From positions 1 to 33,047 of the IMG/VR virus record IMGVR_UViG_3300008267_000653: DNA of 33,047 nucleotides. One strand, written 5' to 3'. A program made the position numbers and the translations under genes. The notes under the pieces were generated by a model. The model made no database searches. It saw only the letters and a program-made list of their open reading frames with translations, and had not been told where the DNA came from. Below, piece by piece: positions 1 through 9,961 of the stretch. This stretch comes from a virus. The number at the start of each line of letters is the position of its first letter. Positions within the stretch are counted from its first letter, which is position 1.

Positions 1-52
1 GATAATTCAACTCTTCTGTCTCTTTATTCTCTATCGAGCTAATATATAATCC

Positions 53-59
53 CTAAATA
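53..59 (+). promoter_or_regulatory. Late-promoter-like CTAAATA element
   Basis: CTAAATA is followed by exactly 5 bases and then the ATG at 65. The element and spacing recur at 1931 and 14203. It resembles the T4-family late promoter (TATAAATA, or NATAAATA in cyanophages). With T4 spacing, transcription would begin at the A of the start codon. The function is inferred. Confidence 0.45.
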
Positions 60-64
60 AATTT

Positions 65-1895
65 ATGTCATGTATTGTTAATTTTACTGATCTTTCTTCG
101 CTGCCTTCGTTGTCAACTAATGCTCAGTTTTTTATCTATCGTAATGATGGATCTTTGACCGGCAGTGCTAATTTCGGTAGAGCTACTTTGCTGGTGTTAA
201 ATAATAGCTTACCAGTTAACAGCACAGTATCTGCAAACTCGAGTGTATGGGGTGGGGGCGGAACATACGTTACAACATTAGCACAACTGAATACCGCACT
301 GGCAGATGCAAATGTAAAGAGAATTATTCTTGGGGCTGATATTACATTATCAGCAGCATTCACTACTATTCCAAAAACGCTGACGATTAATTTCAATGGC
401 TATAAATTTATCAAATCAAGTAGTGCGCGTGTATTTTATTATGGAGGAGTGGAGACAGATCGTTATCAAATTTTTTCAGGCTTTGTAGAAGGAGATATTA
501 GAGGAAATTTCAACAGCCAAGAAATTTATCCAGAATGGTGGGGATTGGTTAATAACAAACACCAAGACGCTATTAATGCTGCTATACGTTCAAGAGTTGA
601 CACGGGATCACCTGGTAATGTCATTAGCCTTGCTGCTGGCAATTATTATGTTTCTGCTCCTATTGATTTAGTTGGCAAACAACACCGTATATGGTCTTAG
701 TTCTCATACTGCTATTATATGGATGGGTGGTGACTATTCAGCGGCTGCTTTATCTGGTACTGCAGATAGAAGCCAAACATATCGTACAGGTGTTGAAGGA
801 ATTGGTATTAATGCTTTTAGTGCTACATGGCAGTATGGCGGGCCATTAAGTGGTAAATTTGTTTCGGGAATTTCATGCAGAGGCAATATTGAAGAAAATT
901 CATTTATTATCAACACTGGCATTGCGAATGCGGGTGGATTTGGAATCGGATTTGCAGCAACTACTGCAACAATACCAACCATTATTAATGGATTAGAAAT
1001 TCGTGATTTTTGGATTACCAATACTACGAGTGTTAGCTCATATCCAATTTATTTGCCTGAATGGTGCAATAATGTAGTAGTACAGGCAGGTACGATCGAT
1101 GTTGGTGTTGTTTCATCAGCAAGCTTGGCAAACTCCGCTGCTATTCTTACTGGTGATAGTGGTAATATGCCTTTTAGTGCTATTCGATATTTTCCTGAAA
1201 TAGGAATTCAAATTGATGGTGGTAAGACATTTTTAAGCAACATTCACATCGAAGGACCGACGATTGGCATCCGTGTCTCTACACAAGGATCATCTCCTGC
1301 ATTTTGCGTATTAAATTCAATCGCTGGTAATTATCTTTGGGATTATGATACTATCTTCGAAGAAAATCCAGCGAAGATGTCTCAGAACAATTCACCACCC
1401 CCTGCATTGTCTGCTCAGAGAAATGCGTTTCCAAATGTCACAACGGGCAATATTCAAATTGAACCATATTTAAGAAAATATTCTACGTTAGTTCTTATTG
1501 CTAAATCAGATAAGGACTTAGCTTCAATGGGCAGTAGTTGGTTTAATGTTCACGGTGCAAAGAATTACGAATCGAGAGTTGTTATTAACAATCTACAATC
1601 ACTAGGTAATGTAAGATACTTGTTGCGAGATCCTGCATATGGTATTAATATTTCAACATATGGACAAGGTGGAAATGTTGGGTTTTATTCAGGAGCGTAT
1701 GGTGGTGTTACACAATATGTAAGAGGAGTTGCTGTTCCTGTTATTACTAGCATTACATATGATGCTAGCGGTAATGCTACTACACCTCTAAGTACTAATT
1801 TCCAAACTGCAGCGGGTGCTATGACTAATCCTACATTCTCATACTGGGCAGCATCATCACATACCGATCGTCAATATTATCAGCTCATAATCTGA
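65..1895 (+). pseudogene. Tail-spike-like pectin-lyase-fold protein, frame broken by a deletion
   Basis: Two overlapping reading frames, 65-700 and 672-1895, together match the intact 601-aa paralog at 1943-3748 almost end to end. The first frame carries the N-terminus and the spike signature PEWWGL followed by DAINAAI, then stops at 698-700. The second resumes with SSHTAIIWMGG and runs to the shared C-terminus RQYYQLII. Between matching Gly codons, copy 1 has 19 bases (674 to 693) where the paralog has 105 (2471 to 2576). A net 86 bases are therefore missing, which is not a multiple of three. The start at 65 has no Shine-Dalgarno but sits 5 bases after a CTAAATA element. The N-terminal ~80 residues differ from the paralog, as expected for different attachment domains. 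The family role is binding or cleaving surface polysaccharide. The break could be real or an assembly error. Confidence 0.75.
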
Positions 1896-1930
1896 TATTA
1901 GTTTAATGTGAAAATATGCTTTGATTAAAT

Positions 1931-1937
1931 CTAAATA
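1931..1937 (+). promoter_or_regulatory. Late-promoter-like CTAAATA element
   Basis: CTAAATA ends 5 bases before the ATG at 1943, the same geometry as at 53 and 14203. Here the element lies inside an 18-base palindrome (1926-1943, TAAATCTA-AA-TAGATTTA) that touches the start codon. Assignment as a promoter is inferred from T4-family late promoters. Confidence 0.45.
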
Positions 1938-1942
1938 GATTT

Positions 1943-3748
1943 ATGCCAGACAATCCACTCACAGATGATAAACTATCATCATTATTTTGGGAGCATATTG
2001 AATCGAAATTCAATGTTAAATATGCGGAATTGTATACTTATATGCAAAGTATAAGTGCATCGAATAATAAACAGCAAATTACTACTCTACATGATATTGT
2101 TTCATCGTTAAACACCAGAATTGAATTATATTCTGATGTATTGATTGATGTAAATTTAATCATCCCTAAAACCACTACAATAGCATTCAATGGGTTCAAA
2201 TTTATCAAAAATGCATCTAAAATACGAATCACGTATAATGGCAATATAGAAGCAGGCCGTTATCAAATTTTTTCAGGATTTGATGCTGGTGAAATACGAG
2301 GAAATTTCAACAGCCAAGAAATTTACCCAGAATGGTGGGGTTTAGTTGATAATAAGCATCAAGACGCTATTAATGCTGCTATACGTTCAAGACTTGATAC
2401 ACAATCTCCGGGTAATATTATAAGTCTTGCTGCTGGTGAATATTACATATCGGCACCTATTGATTTGATCGGATCTTATAGTGTTCTTCAAGGAGCCGGT
2501 GCAGGTCGGACAAAAATTACAGCCTCTGATGCATTTCCTTGGCCATTATCGGCATATTACGATAATGCGATTTTTGGACCATCATCACACACTGCGATGA
2601 TTTGGATGGGTGGTAATTATTCTCAAGAAGCTTTAAAGAGTGAATATTATCAGACTTTCAACACTGGTGTTAAAGGTATTACGTTAAATTCGTTTTATGC
2701 GACTTGGCAATATGGAGGCCCATCGAAAGGCAAATTTGTTTCAGGCATTTCATCACAAGGATACATTGAAGAAAATTCCTTTATACATAATGTTAATGTA
2801 AATTATGCAGGTGGGTTTGGGTTTGGATTTGCACCGATTTCTAATGCAACGCCTATTGTTTTGAATGGTCTCGAAATTCGTGATTTTTGGATTACAGGGC
2901 CTATTAGTGTAAGTTCAATTCCAATTTACCTGCCAGAAACTACAAACAATGCCATTGTTGAAATGGGCACAATTGATATGCGGCTTGATAAATCAATTAG
3001 TGTTGTTAATTCGGCATTGAACATACCACCAAGCTACTTCCCTGAAATAGCAATACAAGTCGATGGTGGTAAGACATACATCAGCAATATCCATATTGAA
3101 GGAACTACAATAGGAATCCGTATATCAACTCCGGCATCTGCTCCTTCTTATTGCTATGTTAATTCTGTAGATGTTAATTGGATGTGTGATTATGATGCTG
3201 TGTATTTTGACAATCCATCAAAGACAGGCAATAATATGGTACCTCCGCCATTGCTTACAACACAAATTGCGCAATTTCCGAGCGTATATACTCCAACATC
3301 ACAAACTCAAATCGATCCACATCTGCGCAAATATTCAACAGCTATATTAATTGCTAAAAACGATAGAGATTTGGCAAGCATGGGGACTGGGTGGTCACGC
3401 ACACATGGTGCTAAAAATTACAATAGTCGTGTAGTTTTGAATAATATTAGAGCAATAGGCAATGTACGATACATACTCAGAGATCCTGCGTATAATATAC
3501 ACATCTCTTCTTTTGGGCAAGGTGATAATGTTGGCTATTATGCATCATACTATGGTGGAATAACTTTCTATGCTAGAGGTGTTGCGGTGCCAGTTATTAA
3601 TAATATTAAATACGATTCCAAAGGAAATGCTATTTTGCCAATAGTTCCTAACTTTACATCCGCCGCTGGTAATATGTCAAAACCAGCATTCTCTTATTGG
3701 AATGCAGATACTCATAAAGATCGTCAATATTATCAATTGATCATTTAA
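1943..3748 (+). CDS. Tail-spike / receptor-binding protein with pectin-lyase-like beta-helix
   Basis: The protein has 601 residues. The short N-terminus (W17-x-HIE-x-KF24, then a probable helical stretch) is likely an attachment domain. From about residue 80 the sequence is rich in beta-helix-like repeats. It has the phage-spike motif PEWWGL near 129-134 followed by HQDAINAAI, the usual start of a pectate-lyase superfamily domain. Family members bind or cleave capsular or O-antigen polysaccharide as trimers at the tail tip. No specific catalytic residues can be named. The C-terminal ~200 residues (from roughly HLRKYSTAILIAKNDRDLASMG) are strongly conserved with the preceding broken paralog, probably as a trimerisation or receptor module. 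No Shine-Dalgarno is visible; CTAAATA lies 5 bases before the ATG. Substrate unknown. Confidence 0.8.
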   Translation: MPDNPLTDDKLSSLFWEHIESKFNVKYAELYTYMQSISASNNKQQITTLHDIVSSLNTRIELYSDVLIDVNLIIPKTTTIAFNGFKFIKNASKIRITYNGNIEAGRYQIFSGFDAGEIRGNFNSQEIYPEWWGLVDNKHQDAINAAIRSRLDTQSPGNIISLAAGEYYISAPIDLIGSYSVLQGAGAGRTKITASDAFPWPLSAYYDNAIFGPSSHTAMIWMGGNYSQEALKSEYYQTFNTGVKGITLNSFYATWQYGGPSKGKFVSGISSQGYIEENSFIHNVNVNYAGGFGFGFAPISNATPIVLNGLEIRDFWITGPISVSSIPIYLPETTNNAIVEMGTIDMRLDKSISVVNSALNIPPSYFPEIAIQVDGGKTYISNIHIEGTTIGIRISTPASAPSYCYVNSVDVNWMCDYDAVYFDNPSKTGNNMVPPPLLTTQIAQFPSVYTPTSQTQIDPHLRKYSTAILIAKNDRDLASMGTGWSRTHGAKNYNSRVVLNNIRAIGNVRYILRDPAYNIHISSFGQGDNVGYYASYYGGITFYARGVAVPVINNIKYDSKGNAILPIVPNFTSAAGNMSKPAFSYWNADTHKDRQYYQLII

Positions 3749-3775
3749 TTATGTTGCAATAAAATAAAGTATTTC

Positions 3776-3783
3776 CATAAATA
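3776..3783 (+). promoter_or_regulatory. Late-promoter-like CATAAATA before the permuted ribozyme
   Basis: CATAAATA ends 6 bases before 3790, the first base of the 13-bp helix that closes the structured RNA. By T4 late-promoter geometry the transcript would start at 3789-3790. The promoter role is inferred from similarity only. Confidence 0.45.
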
Positions 3784-3789
3784 ATTTGT

Positions 3790-4045
3790 AATATGGGGAT
3801 TGAAGAAATAGTCCGAACTATGTGGCGACATATAGAAGCAAAGTTTAAATCACTTTGCGATAACAATACTTGCTGCTGCGCAGGGTCAATTAGGCCCATA
3901 TCGGGTGAATTCAAGGGAACACTGATACCAGTCAACCTTGAGCCAAGTCTAATAAAAGTCACAAATGTATTAGAAAGGTGCAGAGACTAGACAGTGAGCC
4001 GACTTAGCAATAATCTGTCCACGAGCGCCCGACAATCCCCATATT
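3790..4045 (+). ncRNA. Circularly permuted group I intron-like ribozyme
   Basis: All four conserved group I core segments are visible, in the order S-P-Q-R instead of P-Q-R-S. S: AAGAAAUAGUCC (3803-3814). P: AAUUCAAGGGAAC (3908-3920). Q: CAACCUUGAGCCAAG (3933-3947). R: GGUGCAGAGACUAGACAG (3977-3994). Helices drawn by hand: P8 3790-3802/4033-4045 (13 perfect bp, joining the two ends); P7 3985-3989/3809-3813; P3 3901-3907/4026-4032 (one G-U); P4 3911-3916/3936-3941; P5 3921-3924/3929-3932; P6 3942-3944/3977-3979 with P6a 3948-3954/3968-3974; P9 3818-3835, closed by a GCGA tetraloop and resembling P9 of the T4 td intron. A hairpin 3990-3994/4015-4019 between P7 and P3' is typical of subgroup IA (P7.1/P7.2). 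The break is in the P8 loop. The exon and splice sites must lie in 3836-3882. A P1 candidate is 3869-3873/3880-3884 with U3870-G3883. A 65-codon frame (3793-3990) overlaps the RNA. Splicing activity is inferred. Confidence 0.8.
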
Positions 4046-4054
4046 CTTTATTTT

Positions 4055-4855
4055 ATGTCTAGTTTTACAGAATCTATTACTGCTATTGATCCGAAATTAT
4101 GTGTAGGTAATACATTATCAACCATCAATAGCAATTTTGATTTATTAGATTACAAATTATCTAATATTGCATTATCTGCAGATCAAATTTGGAACAACCT
4201 ATATACACTGGCAACTACGACATCGGGAGATTGGCAAGATGCGGTAGCAGTAGTGAGAAGTAGTTCTGCTAATTGGGATGATACCTATACTATTGTTTCT
4301 TCGTATAGTGCGTGTTGGTTAAGGCCTATTTCATTAATTTTTCCATTAACACCAGATAATAATGCAATTAACCAGACAACATTCATTAATAGTATTTCGT
4401 CTTGGTTGAATTCTAATTTTCCCGTAACGTCGATTGTCGATAATGCTACAGTGCTGAATTACTGCCCTGGCCAGGAAATATATGTCTTTACATTGGGATT
4501 CTTTAAAGATTTTGAAACAGTCGCTCCTGATACTAGATTCATCACTGCAAAGTGTAATGCTGCTGTTTCTTGGTCATATCGCAGCTGTAGTATTCGAGGT
4601 CGTTGCGTAACTAACACAAGAACTGTGGTTGGCTATGACCGCAATAACGTAGGCAATATTAATGATAATAGAGCTACAGGATTTGATGCTGGTGGTGGTG
4701 CTTCTGTTTCTCTTCTTTCGCAAGTAGTTGGCTTAGAAAATCTGAACACTTCGATTGTAAATTATATTCCTGCCGTGTATCCAAATTATTATAAATTCGT
4801 AAACACTACAGGATCAAGATGGCAGTATATCACGACAAAACCATTAAGTACGTAA
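4055..4855 (+). CDS. Probable virion/fibre protein sharing a domain with the next gene
   Basis: The protein has 266 residues and no family I can name. The N-terminal ~85 residues look helical, with repeated short phrases ([23 protein letters not shown]). From [10 protein letters not shown] the sequence runs F[13 protein letters not shown] and then EIYVFTLGF, matching the N-terminal part of the 1258-aa protein encoded next ([10 protein letters not shown][13 protein letters not shown], LYVFAMKGY). The two genes therefore share a domain of roughly 60-70 residues and probably a structural role. Its stop is one base before the next start, suggesting co-expression. The ATG follows closely on the structured RNA at 3790-4045. 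No Shine-Dalgarno is evident. Confidence 0.7.
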   Translation: MSSFTESITAIDPKLCVGNTLSTINSNFDLLDYKLSNIALSADQIWNNLYTLATTTSGDWQDAVAVVRSSSANWDDTYTIVSSYSACWLRPISLIFPLTPDNNAINQTTFINSISSWLNSNFPVTSIVDNATVLNYCPGQEIYVFTLGFFKDFETVAPDTRFITAKCNAAVSWSYRSCSIRGRCVTNTRTVVGYDRNNVGNINDNRATGFDAGGGASVSLLSQVVGLENLNTSIVNYIPAVYPNYYKFVNTTGSRWQYITTKPLST

Positions 4856-4856
4856 C

Positions 4857-7800
4857 ATGTCATGTTCCTATCCACACATTAATGATCTCGAAAGTGCAGG
4901 CTCTGCTATTGTGCTTATCAATGATCATTTTAAATGGATCGACAAAACAACAAATGAAATATTCGCACAGGCTGATAAATTATCAAAGGTAATTGGTCCT
5001 CTTCAAGATATAGTTACGGTTTCAAATTACCTGCTCGAAACATCAACCGGCAAACCAAAATACAAAACATTGAACGATATCCGTTCAATTGTTCAATCTG
5101 TTTCTTGTTGCGCTTCTAAGCCAGTAACTGTAATATACCCATATAAAATTACAGATCGAACTGCCTTTACAAGCTCAATAGTTAATTGGCTCGAGCAAAT
5201 TTTTCCAGCATCAGACAGTGATTGTCGTTTAGCTGATTTGTATGTCTTTGCAATGAAAGGATATGTGGATGAGGGTACTAGAACAACACCTATCCTTGCA
5301 CCAAATTTTGAGCCAAAATTTAATCCGATAGATAACAATGAAAGATTTTTAATGGGGCGTTTTATTCGTACTGGGTATCCATTATTAAAATGGACTTATT
5401 GGCCTACGATGAATCCATTTTATTGCACAGATGCAATAGAACCTTGTGAACAACCAACACCAGAAGAAAATCACTATTACAAGTTTACATCTTGCTCTGT
5501 GCCTGGATTAGTATTTTATTCTGCGAATGATTATAGCCATTTAGTTAATCTTGGTGTTGTACTTGACAAATACCCAGAAGATCGTTTCTTAGTATCTAGA
5601 GTATCCGTTACTGACAAAATTACAACAACGGATATCAATCCATTATTAACAAGTAAAAAGGGATGCAGTGAAACCTGTTATATTCTAACTAATACATTTA
5701 CTAAAGAAAAAATTGTTGCTATCAATGATGATTTCCAATATTATCTATCACCAAACACGACCGTTCAAATCAAAGACCTTGCTGGTGATTGGACTGTAGA
5801 AGAATCTACCGAAGATTGTGAATGTGGATGTGTTTATGATATTGAACGTTCAACTCCTGTCATTATCAAATTAACTAATTGCTGTTGGAAATACGAACCA
5901 TGTCCTGATGTCGTTAATGGCACACTCCGCAAAGAAATTTTTGTAATTGATAATAAACGACTTTTAATTCCAGGCAAGGCAGTTACTTTAGCAGAATTTC
6001 CTGGTGTAAGGTGGTATATTGAAAAGGTCAATTATGATAATCAAGAGATAGTTGAAAATTATACAATTATAGATTTATACGAAGATTGTAATTCACAAAA
6101 TCTTCCTAAGCCTATTGATACACTGCTTTATAAATTAACACCTTCTTGTGTGAATACATCCCGAACTGTATTGTATTCATCAAATCCACTACTCAAGCCT
6201 TATGTAGGTGCTGTAGTGCAAATCAATCTAGATAACCGAAATTATTATCAAGTTTCAATTGTTCCGCGCACATCACAGACGATTGATAATGTTACTATTA
6301 TTGATGTTTTCCAATTTGGATTTGATTTGCCGGAATACATGCCAGGAGAAAAATTAGCAGAAAGCTCTCCAATTTTTTCTAACATATTACTACAAGATTT
6401 TATTGTCGATGGTGCAGAATATTATACAAGACCAAATATCAATTATACCAATAAACCTGCACCAGCTTGTAAGCGCAAATTTTCATACTGGAATATTAAA
6501 TCAGGCATTCGCTCTACTGCTTCAGATGAACCTATTGCCTATACGAGAAGCTGGTCCAAAAATCAGGTACAAAATTATTCTAAAATTCTAGATGAATGGT
6601 ATACTAGTGAATCGTGGTTTGATTTTTCAATTTCGCAGCTTGATGAAATTGCAGCATTAACTATGGGTATGTCTGCTAGCGATGCGGATGAATATCTCAA
6701 ATCTCATGATATGTATTTTGAGATTGAAGTAGAATTTTCTAGGTATCGCAAAATATTAAGAGGATCAAGAAATCAATTATATGGAGAAGAAAGCGATTCA
6801 ATTGCTACTATTAAATCAGCTGCTTTGTATGGTGCAACTATAGCAGATACTGCTCTTGAATATGAAAACTGCGGACGCACTTTAGTCATGTCTAAGTGTG
6901 GCGAAGGTGATAAATTAGCAATCATATCGGAAGATGGATTGCTTTCAGTTGGTGATCGTATTGTATATAACGGAGAATATTATTCAGTTACATACGGATT
7001 AAGATCAGAAGTAACTAATATTGTTACTTTGAACAGAACAAATATTACAAAAGTAGATGAGCTTACTTTCAAAGCTAATTGCAATGTTCAGATCACACCG
7101 ACCCCAACGCCATCTATAACTCCATCTATAACGCCAACTAGAACACCTACAAAGACTCCAACTCCTACTAGAACCCCAACTAGAACTCCTACTAGAACCC
7201 CAACATCGACACCATCTATAACACCAACTAGAACACCGACCCCGACACCAACTAGAACACCAACTAGAACACCAACGACAGGGTTAACACCTACACCGAC
7301 ACCTACAAACAGTTCAACTCCTACAAGGACACCAACCAACACACCATCACCGTCGAATACATCATCACCAACACCATCACCGACACCATCCCAATCACCA
7401 CCGGAACCCCCAATTATTTCTTCTTATATCGCAGGCAATGATAGTTTGATTGTATACCTATTTGTCAGTAATCCTGAAAATATTGCAGATTTTGAATATT
7501 CAATTGACAATGGTGCTACATGGACATCTGCTGGTACTAATATTTCTCCTATTAAAATTGGAAGTCTTTCATATTACACATCATATTTCTTCTTTTTCAG
7601 ATTTAAAAATCTTGCAGGTATTTATAGTGAACGAACCACGGGTAGTGTTAATATTACGACAGGAGCTCCTCCGGATGTCGTAACACCAACTCCAACACCA
7701 TCACCAACTAAAACCCCAACTCCAACACCATCTATAACGCCAACTATAACACCAACACCTTCACCAGAACCAGCACCATATATTGCAAGCTTTAATATAA

Positions 7801-8633
7801 GCTTAAATAATGTATTTTTAAATCTTGGTACTTCTTTGCCGGATGTTGCATATTATGAATATACAACAAATGGTGGCGGAATATGGACACCGACAATATA
7901 TAATGCATCTCCTATTAAGGTATCTGGATTGAGTTATGGTGTTACATATTTTATTGCAACAAGAGCAAGAAAAACTAATGGAACATATAGCCCTCAGTCA
8001 AATACTATTATTGCTGAAATACCAATACCACCATCACCAACACCGACAAGAACCCCAACTAATACCCCATCTAATACTCCAACCCCATCGGTAACTCCAA
8101 CGCCGGGATTAACTCCGTCAGTAACTCCTACTAATACACCAACACCATCTGTAACTCCTACTAATACACCATCCAATACCCCAACACCATCTATAACACC
8201 ATCCATAACACCGACAAGAACTCCAACACCATCCATAACACCGACAACAACCCCAACCCCATCCATAACACCGACAAGAACTCCAACACCATCCATAACA
8301 CCGACACAAATCTTACCACCCACCCCTATTGAATTATCATATTCCCTTAATAATGGAATTATAACTATTATATTCACACAAGAATTTGAAGGGGGTTCGC
8401 CAATAACTGCAGTCGAATATAAAACGAATGCATTTATGACATATCAATCCGCATATGATTTTAATATAACTGCTGGTGGTGCTGGTGAATCATATTTCGA
8501 TATATCGATTGATAATGATAATTATATCGAATATAACACCACATATGACATCACAATTCGTGTACAAAATAGTTTCGGATATTCAGGCGAAGCCACAATT
8601 ACAGGTGTTAATACAGGAGGTCCGCCATCTTAA
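4857..8633 (+). CDS. Large modular adhesin/fibre with Thr-Pro linkers and fibronectin-like modules
   Basis: The protein has 1258 residues. Residues ~1-150 share a domain with the preceding gene. Residues ~200-500 hold several loosely repeated modules beginning YKFTSC, YILTNT, IKLTNC and YKLTPSC, many with Cys pairs. From about 746 there are three low-complexity Thr/Pro/Ser linkers (about 746-851, 941-973 and 1056-1153) alternating with three beta-sandwich-like modules (about 852-940, 974-1055 and 1154-1258). The first two contain aromatic-rich phrases ([21 protein letters not shown]) typical of fibronectin type III. The design suits an extended surface fibre whose C-terminal modules contact the host. 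It is placed after spikes and before a glycosyltransferase cluster. Thr/Ser-rich linkers are plausible glycosylation sites, but that is inference. Confidence 0.75.
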   Translation: MSCSYPHINDLESAGSAIVLINDHFKWIDKTTNEIFAQADKLSKVIGPLQDIVTVSNYLLETSTGKPKYKTLNDIRSIVQSVSCCASKPVTVIYPYKITDRTAFTSSIVNWLEQIFPASDSDCRLADLYVFAMKGYVDEGTRTTPILAPNFEPKFNPIDNNERFLMGRFIRTGYPLLKWTYWPTMNPFYCTDAIEPCEQPTPEENHYYKFTSCSVPGLVFYSANDYSHLVNLGVVLDKYPEDRFLVSRVSVTDKITTTDINPLLTSKKGCSETCYILTNTFTKEKIVAINDDFQYYLSPNTTVQIKDLAGDWTVEESTEDCECGCVYDIERSTPVIIKLTNCCWKYEPCPDVVNGTLRKEIFVIDNKRLLIPGKAVTLAEFPGVRWYIEKVNYDNQEIVENYTIIDLYEDCNSQNLPKPIDTLLYKLTPSCVNTSRTVLYSSNPLLKPYVGAVVQINLDNRNYYQVSIVPRTSQTIDNVTIIDVFQFGFDLPEYMPGEKLAESSPIFSNILLQDFIVDGAEYYTRPNINYTNKPAPACKRKFSYWNIKSGIRSTASDEPIAYTRSWSKNQVQNYSKILDEWYTSESWFDFSISQLDEIAALTMGMSASDADEYLKSHDMYFEIEVEFSRYRKILRGSRNQLYGEESDSIATIKSAALYGATIADTALEYENCGRTLVMSKCGEGDKLAIISEDGLLSVGDRIVYNGEYYSVTYGLRSEVTNIVTLNRTNITKVDELTFKANCNVQITPTPTPSITPSITPTRTPTKTPTPTRTPTRTPTRTPTSTPSITPTRTPTPTPTRTPTRTPTTGLTPTPTPTNSSTPTRTPTNTPSPSNTSSPTPSPTPSQSPPEPPIISSYIAGNDSLIVYLFVSNPENIADFEYSIDNGATWTSAGTNISPIKIGSLSYYTSYFFFFRFKNLAGIYSERTTGSVNITTGAPPDVVTPTPTPSPTKTPTPTPSITPTITPTPSPEPAPYIASFNISLNNVFLNLGTSLPDVAYYEYTTNGGGIWTPTIYNASPIKVSGLSYGVTYFIATRARKTNGTYSPQSNTIIAEIPIPPSPTPTRTPTNTPSNTPTPSVTPTPGLTPSVTPTNTPTPSVTPTNTPSNTPTPSITPSITPTRTPTPSITPTTTPTPSITPTRTPTPSITPTQILPPTPIELSYSLNNGIITIIFTQEFEGGSPITAVEYKTNAFMTYQSAYDFNITAGGAGESYFDISIDNDNYIEYNTTYDITIRVQNSFGYSGEATITGVNTGGPPS
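7094..8316 (+). repeat. Thr-Pro-coding minisatellite tracts in the fibre gene
   Basis: Three tracts (about 7094-7410, 7681-7776 and 8026-8316) consist of tandem ACA/CCA-type codons encoding [13 protein letters not shown] and PSITP units. Near-identical 12-36 base units recur, for example CCATCCATAACACCGACA several times at 8207-8302. Such tracts expand and contract readily. The long open frames on the opposite strand here are only their reflection. Confidence 0.85.
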
Positions 8634-8667
8634 TAGTTGCTAAATTTTTGATTTCATCTAAATTAGA

Positions 8668-9960
8668 ATGATGGAATCAAATGAGAAAATTTTTATTCAA
8701 ATTGCAGCATATCGAGATCCTCAATTAGTACCTACAGTTAAGGATTGTATTGCAAATGCAAAATACCCAGAAAATTTAAATTTCTGTATTGCATGGCAAT
8801 ACTCAGTAGACGAGAATATTGATGAAATTAGAAATTTGCCTAATGTTCACATTATTGACATTCCATGGTGGGAAAGCAGAGGTGCATGTTGGGCTCGTAA
8901 TTTAATACAACAGAACTATAATAATGAGCGATATACATTGCAATTAGACTCGCATCATCGTTTTATTAAAAATTGGGACGAAGTTATCATTGGAATGTAT
9001 AAAGAGTTACAAGAAAAGGGCCATAAAAAGCCCCTTTTAACTGGGTATATTCCGTCGTTCGATCCTGATAATGACCCAGTAGGTCGCGAAAAAACACCAT
9101 GGAAGATGGATTTTGATCGTTTCATTCCAGAAGGTGCCGTTTTTTTCTTGCCTGCTACGATTGAAAATTGGGAAAAATTAGATTGCCCTGTACCATCACG
9201 ATTTTATTCTGCTCATTTTTGTTTCACGGATGGGATATTTTGCAAGGAAGTACCACACGATCCTGAATATTATTTTCATGGGGAAGAAATTAGTATTGCA
9301 GCAAGAGCCTATACATGGGGATATGATCTCTTCCATCCGCATCGTATAGTAGCATGGCATGAATATACCAGAAAAGGCAGAACCAAACATTGGGATGATC
9401 ATGTATCATCTAATGAAAATAAAATTGCAGACCATCAAGATTGGTCAAAAAGAAACGATAGGTGCCACAAGAGAAACAGATGTCTTTTTTCAATGGATGG
9501 TGAAAAATATGACTCTATTGAATGGGGTCCTTTCGGCTTTGGTCCTATTCGGACTCTAAAAGATTATGAAAAATATGTAGGATTACTATTCTCAAAAAGA
9601 GCAGTTCAGCAAGAAACACTCGATAAAAAATACCCACCGAATACATATAACTACAACTCTGACGAAGAATGGGAAAAATCATTCTCCAGAATATTCAAAC
9701 ACTGTATTGATGTAGGATATGAATTAGTACCAGAAAAAGATTATGATTTTTGGGTTGTTGCTTTTCATGATTCTAATGATGAAACGATACACAGGCAAGA
9801 TTTAGATAAAAATGAAATTAATCGATTGTTTAGAGATCCAGATGGGTATTGCAAAATTTGGAGAGAATTTTCTACCGCAGTGAATCCAAAGTATTGGGTA
9901 GTGTGGCCTCATTCTGAATCAAAGGGATGGTGTGATAGATTGACTGGAAACCTAAGATAA
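8668..9960 (+). CDS. GlcNAc-transferase-family (GT60-like) glycosyltransferase
   Basis: The protein has 430 residues. The N-terminus IFIQIAAYRDPQLVPTVKDC followed by PENLNFCIAWQ is the hallmark opening of the GlcNAc-transferase family related to Skp1 GlcNAc-transferase. At about residues 89-96, LQLDSHHRF gives the D-x-H metal and nucleotide-sugar site. Further family-like segments are GACWARN, YFHGEEISIAARAYTWGYDL and HPHRIVAWHEY. The C-terminal ~120 residues are an extension of unknown role. Family members add a sugar, usually GlcNAc, from a UDP-sugar to a protein hydroxyl. It begins a run of six glycosyltransferase-type genes, with the next gene starting 1 base after the stop. An alternative ATG at 8671 is equally possible. 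A CTAAATT variant of the promoter-like element lies at 8658-8664. Confidence 0.8.
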   Translation: MMESNEKIFIQIAAYRDPQLVPTVKDCIANAKYPENLNFCIAWQYSVDENIDEIRNLPNVHIIDIPWWESRGACWARNLIQQNYNNERYTLQLDSHHRFIKNWDEVIIGMYKELQEKGHKKPLLTGYIPSFDPDNDPVGREKTPWKMDFDRFIPEGAVFFLPATIENWEKLDCPVPSRFYSAHFCFTDGIFCKEVPHDPEYYFHGEEISIAARAYTWGYDLFHPHRIVAWHEYTRKGRTKHWDDHVSSNENKIADHQDWSKRNDRCHKRNRCLFSMDGEKYDSIEWGPFGFGPIRTLKDYEKYVGLLFSKRAVQQETLDKKYPPNTYNYNSDEEWEKSFSRIFKHCIDVGYELVPEKDYDFWVVAFHDSNDETIHRQDLDKNEINRLFRDPDGYCKIWREFSTAVNPKYWVVWPHSESKGWCDRLTGNLR

Positions 9961-9961
9961 C

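Noticed and set aside
672-1895. Independent gene starting at TTG 672
   Set aside because: It aligns to the C-terminal two thirds of the paralogous spike and continues the upstream frame after a deletion; a free-standing start is unlikely.
4015-4024. CTGTCCACGA resembles the 3' part of RNase P RNA, and 3790-4045 could be read as a divergent RNase P or other housekeeping RNA
   Set aside because: No RNase P conserved regions I or IV/V are arranged correctly, whereas all four group I core segments and P3-P9 helices fit.
7088-8377. Long minus-strand open frames rich in Gly-Val
   Set aside because: They are the reverse reading of the Thr-Pro repeat tracts and have no independent coding signal.
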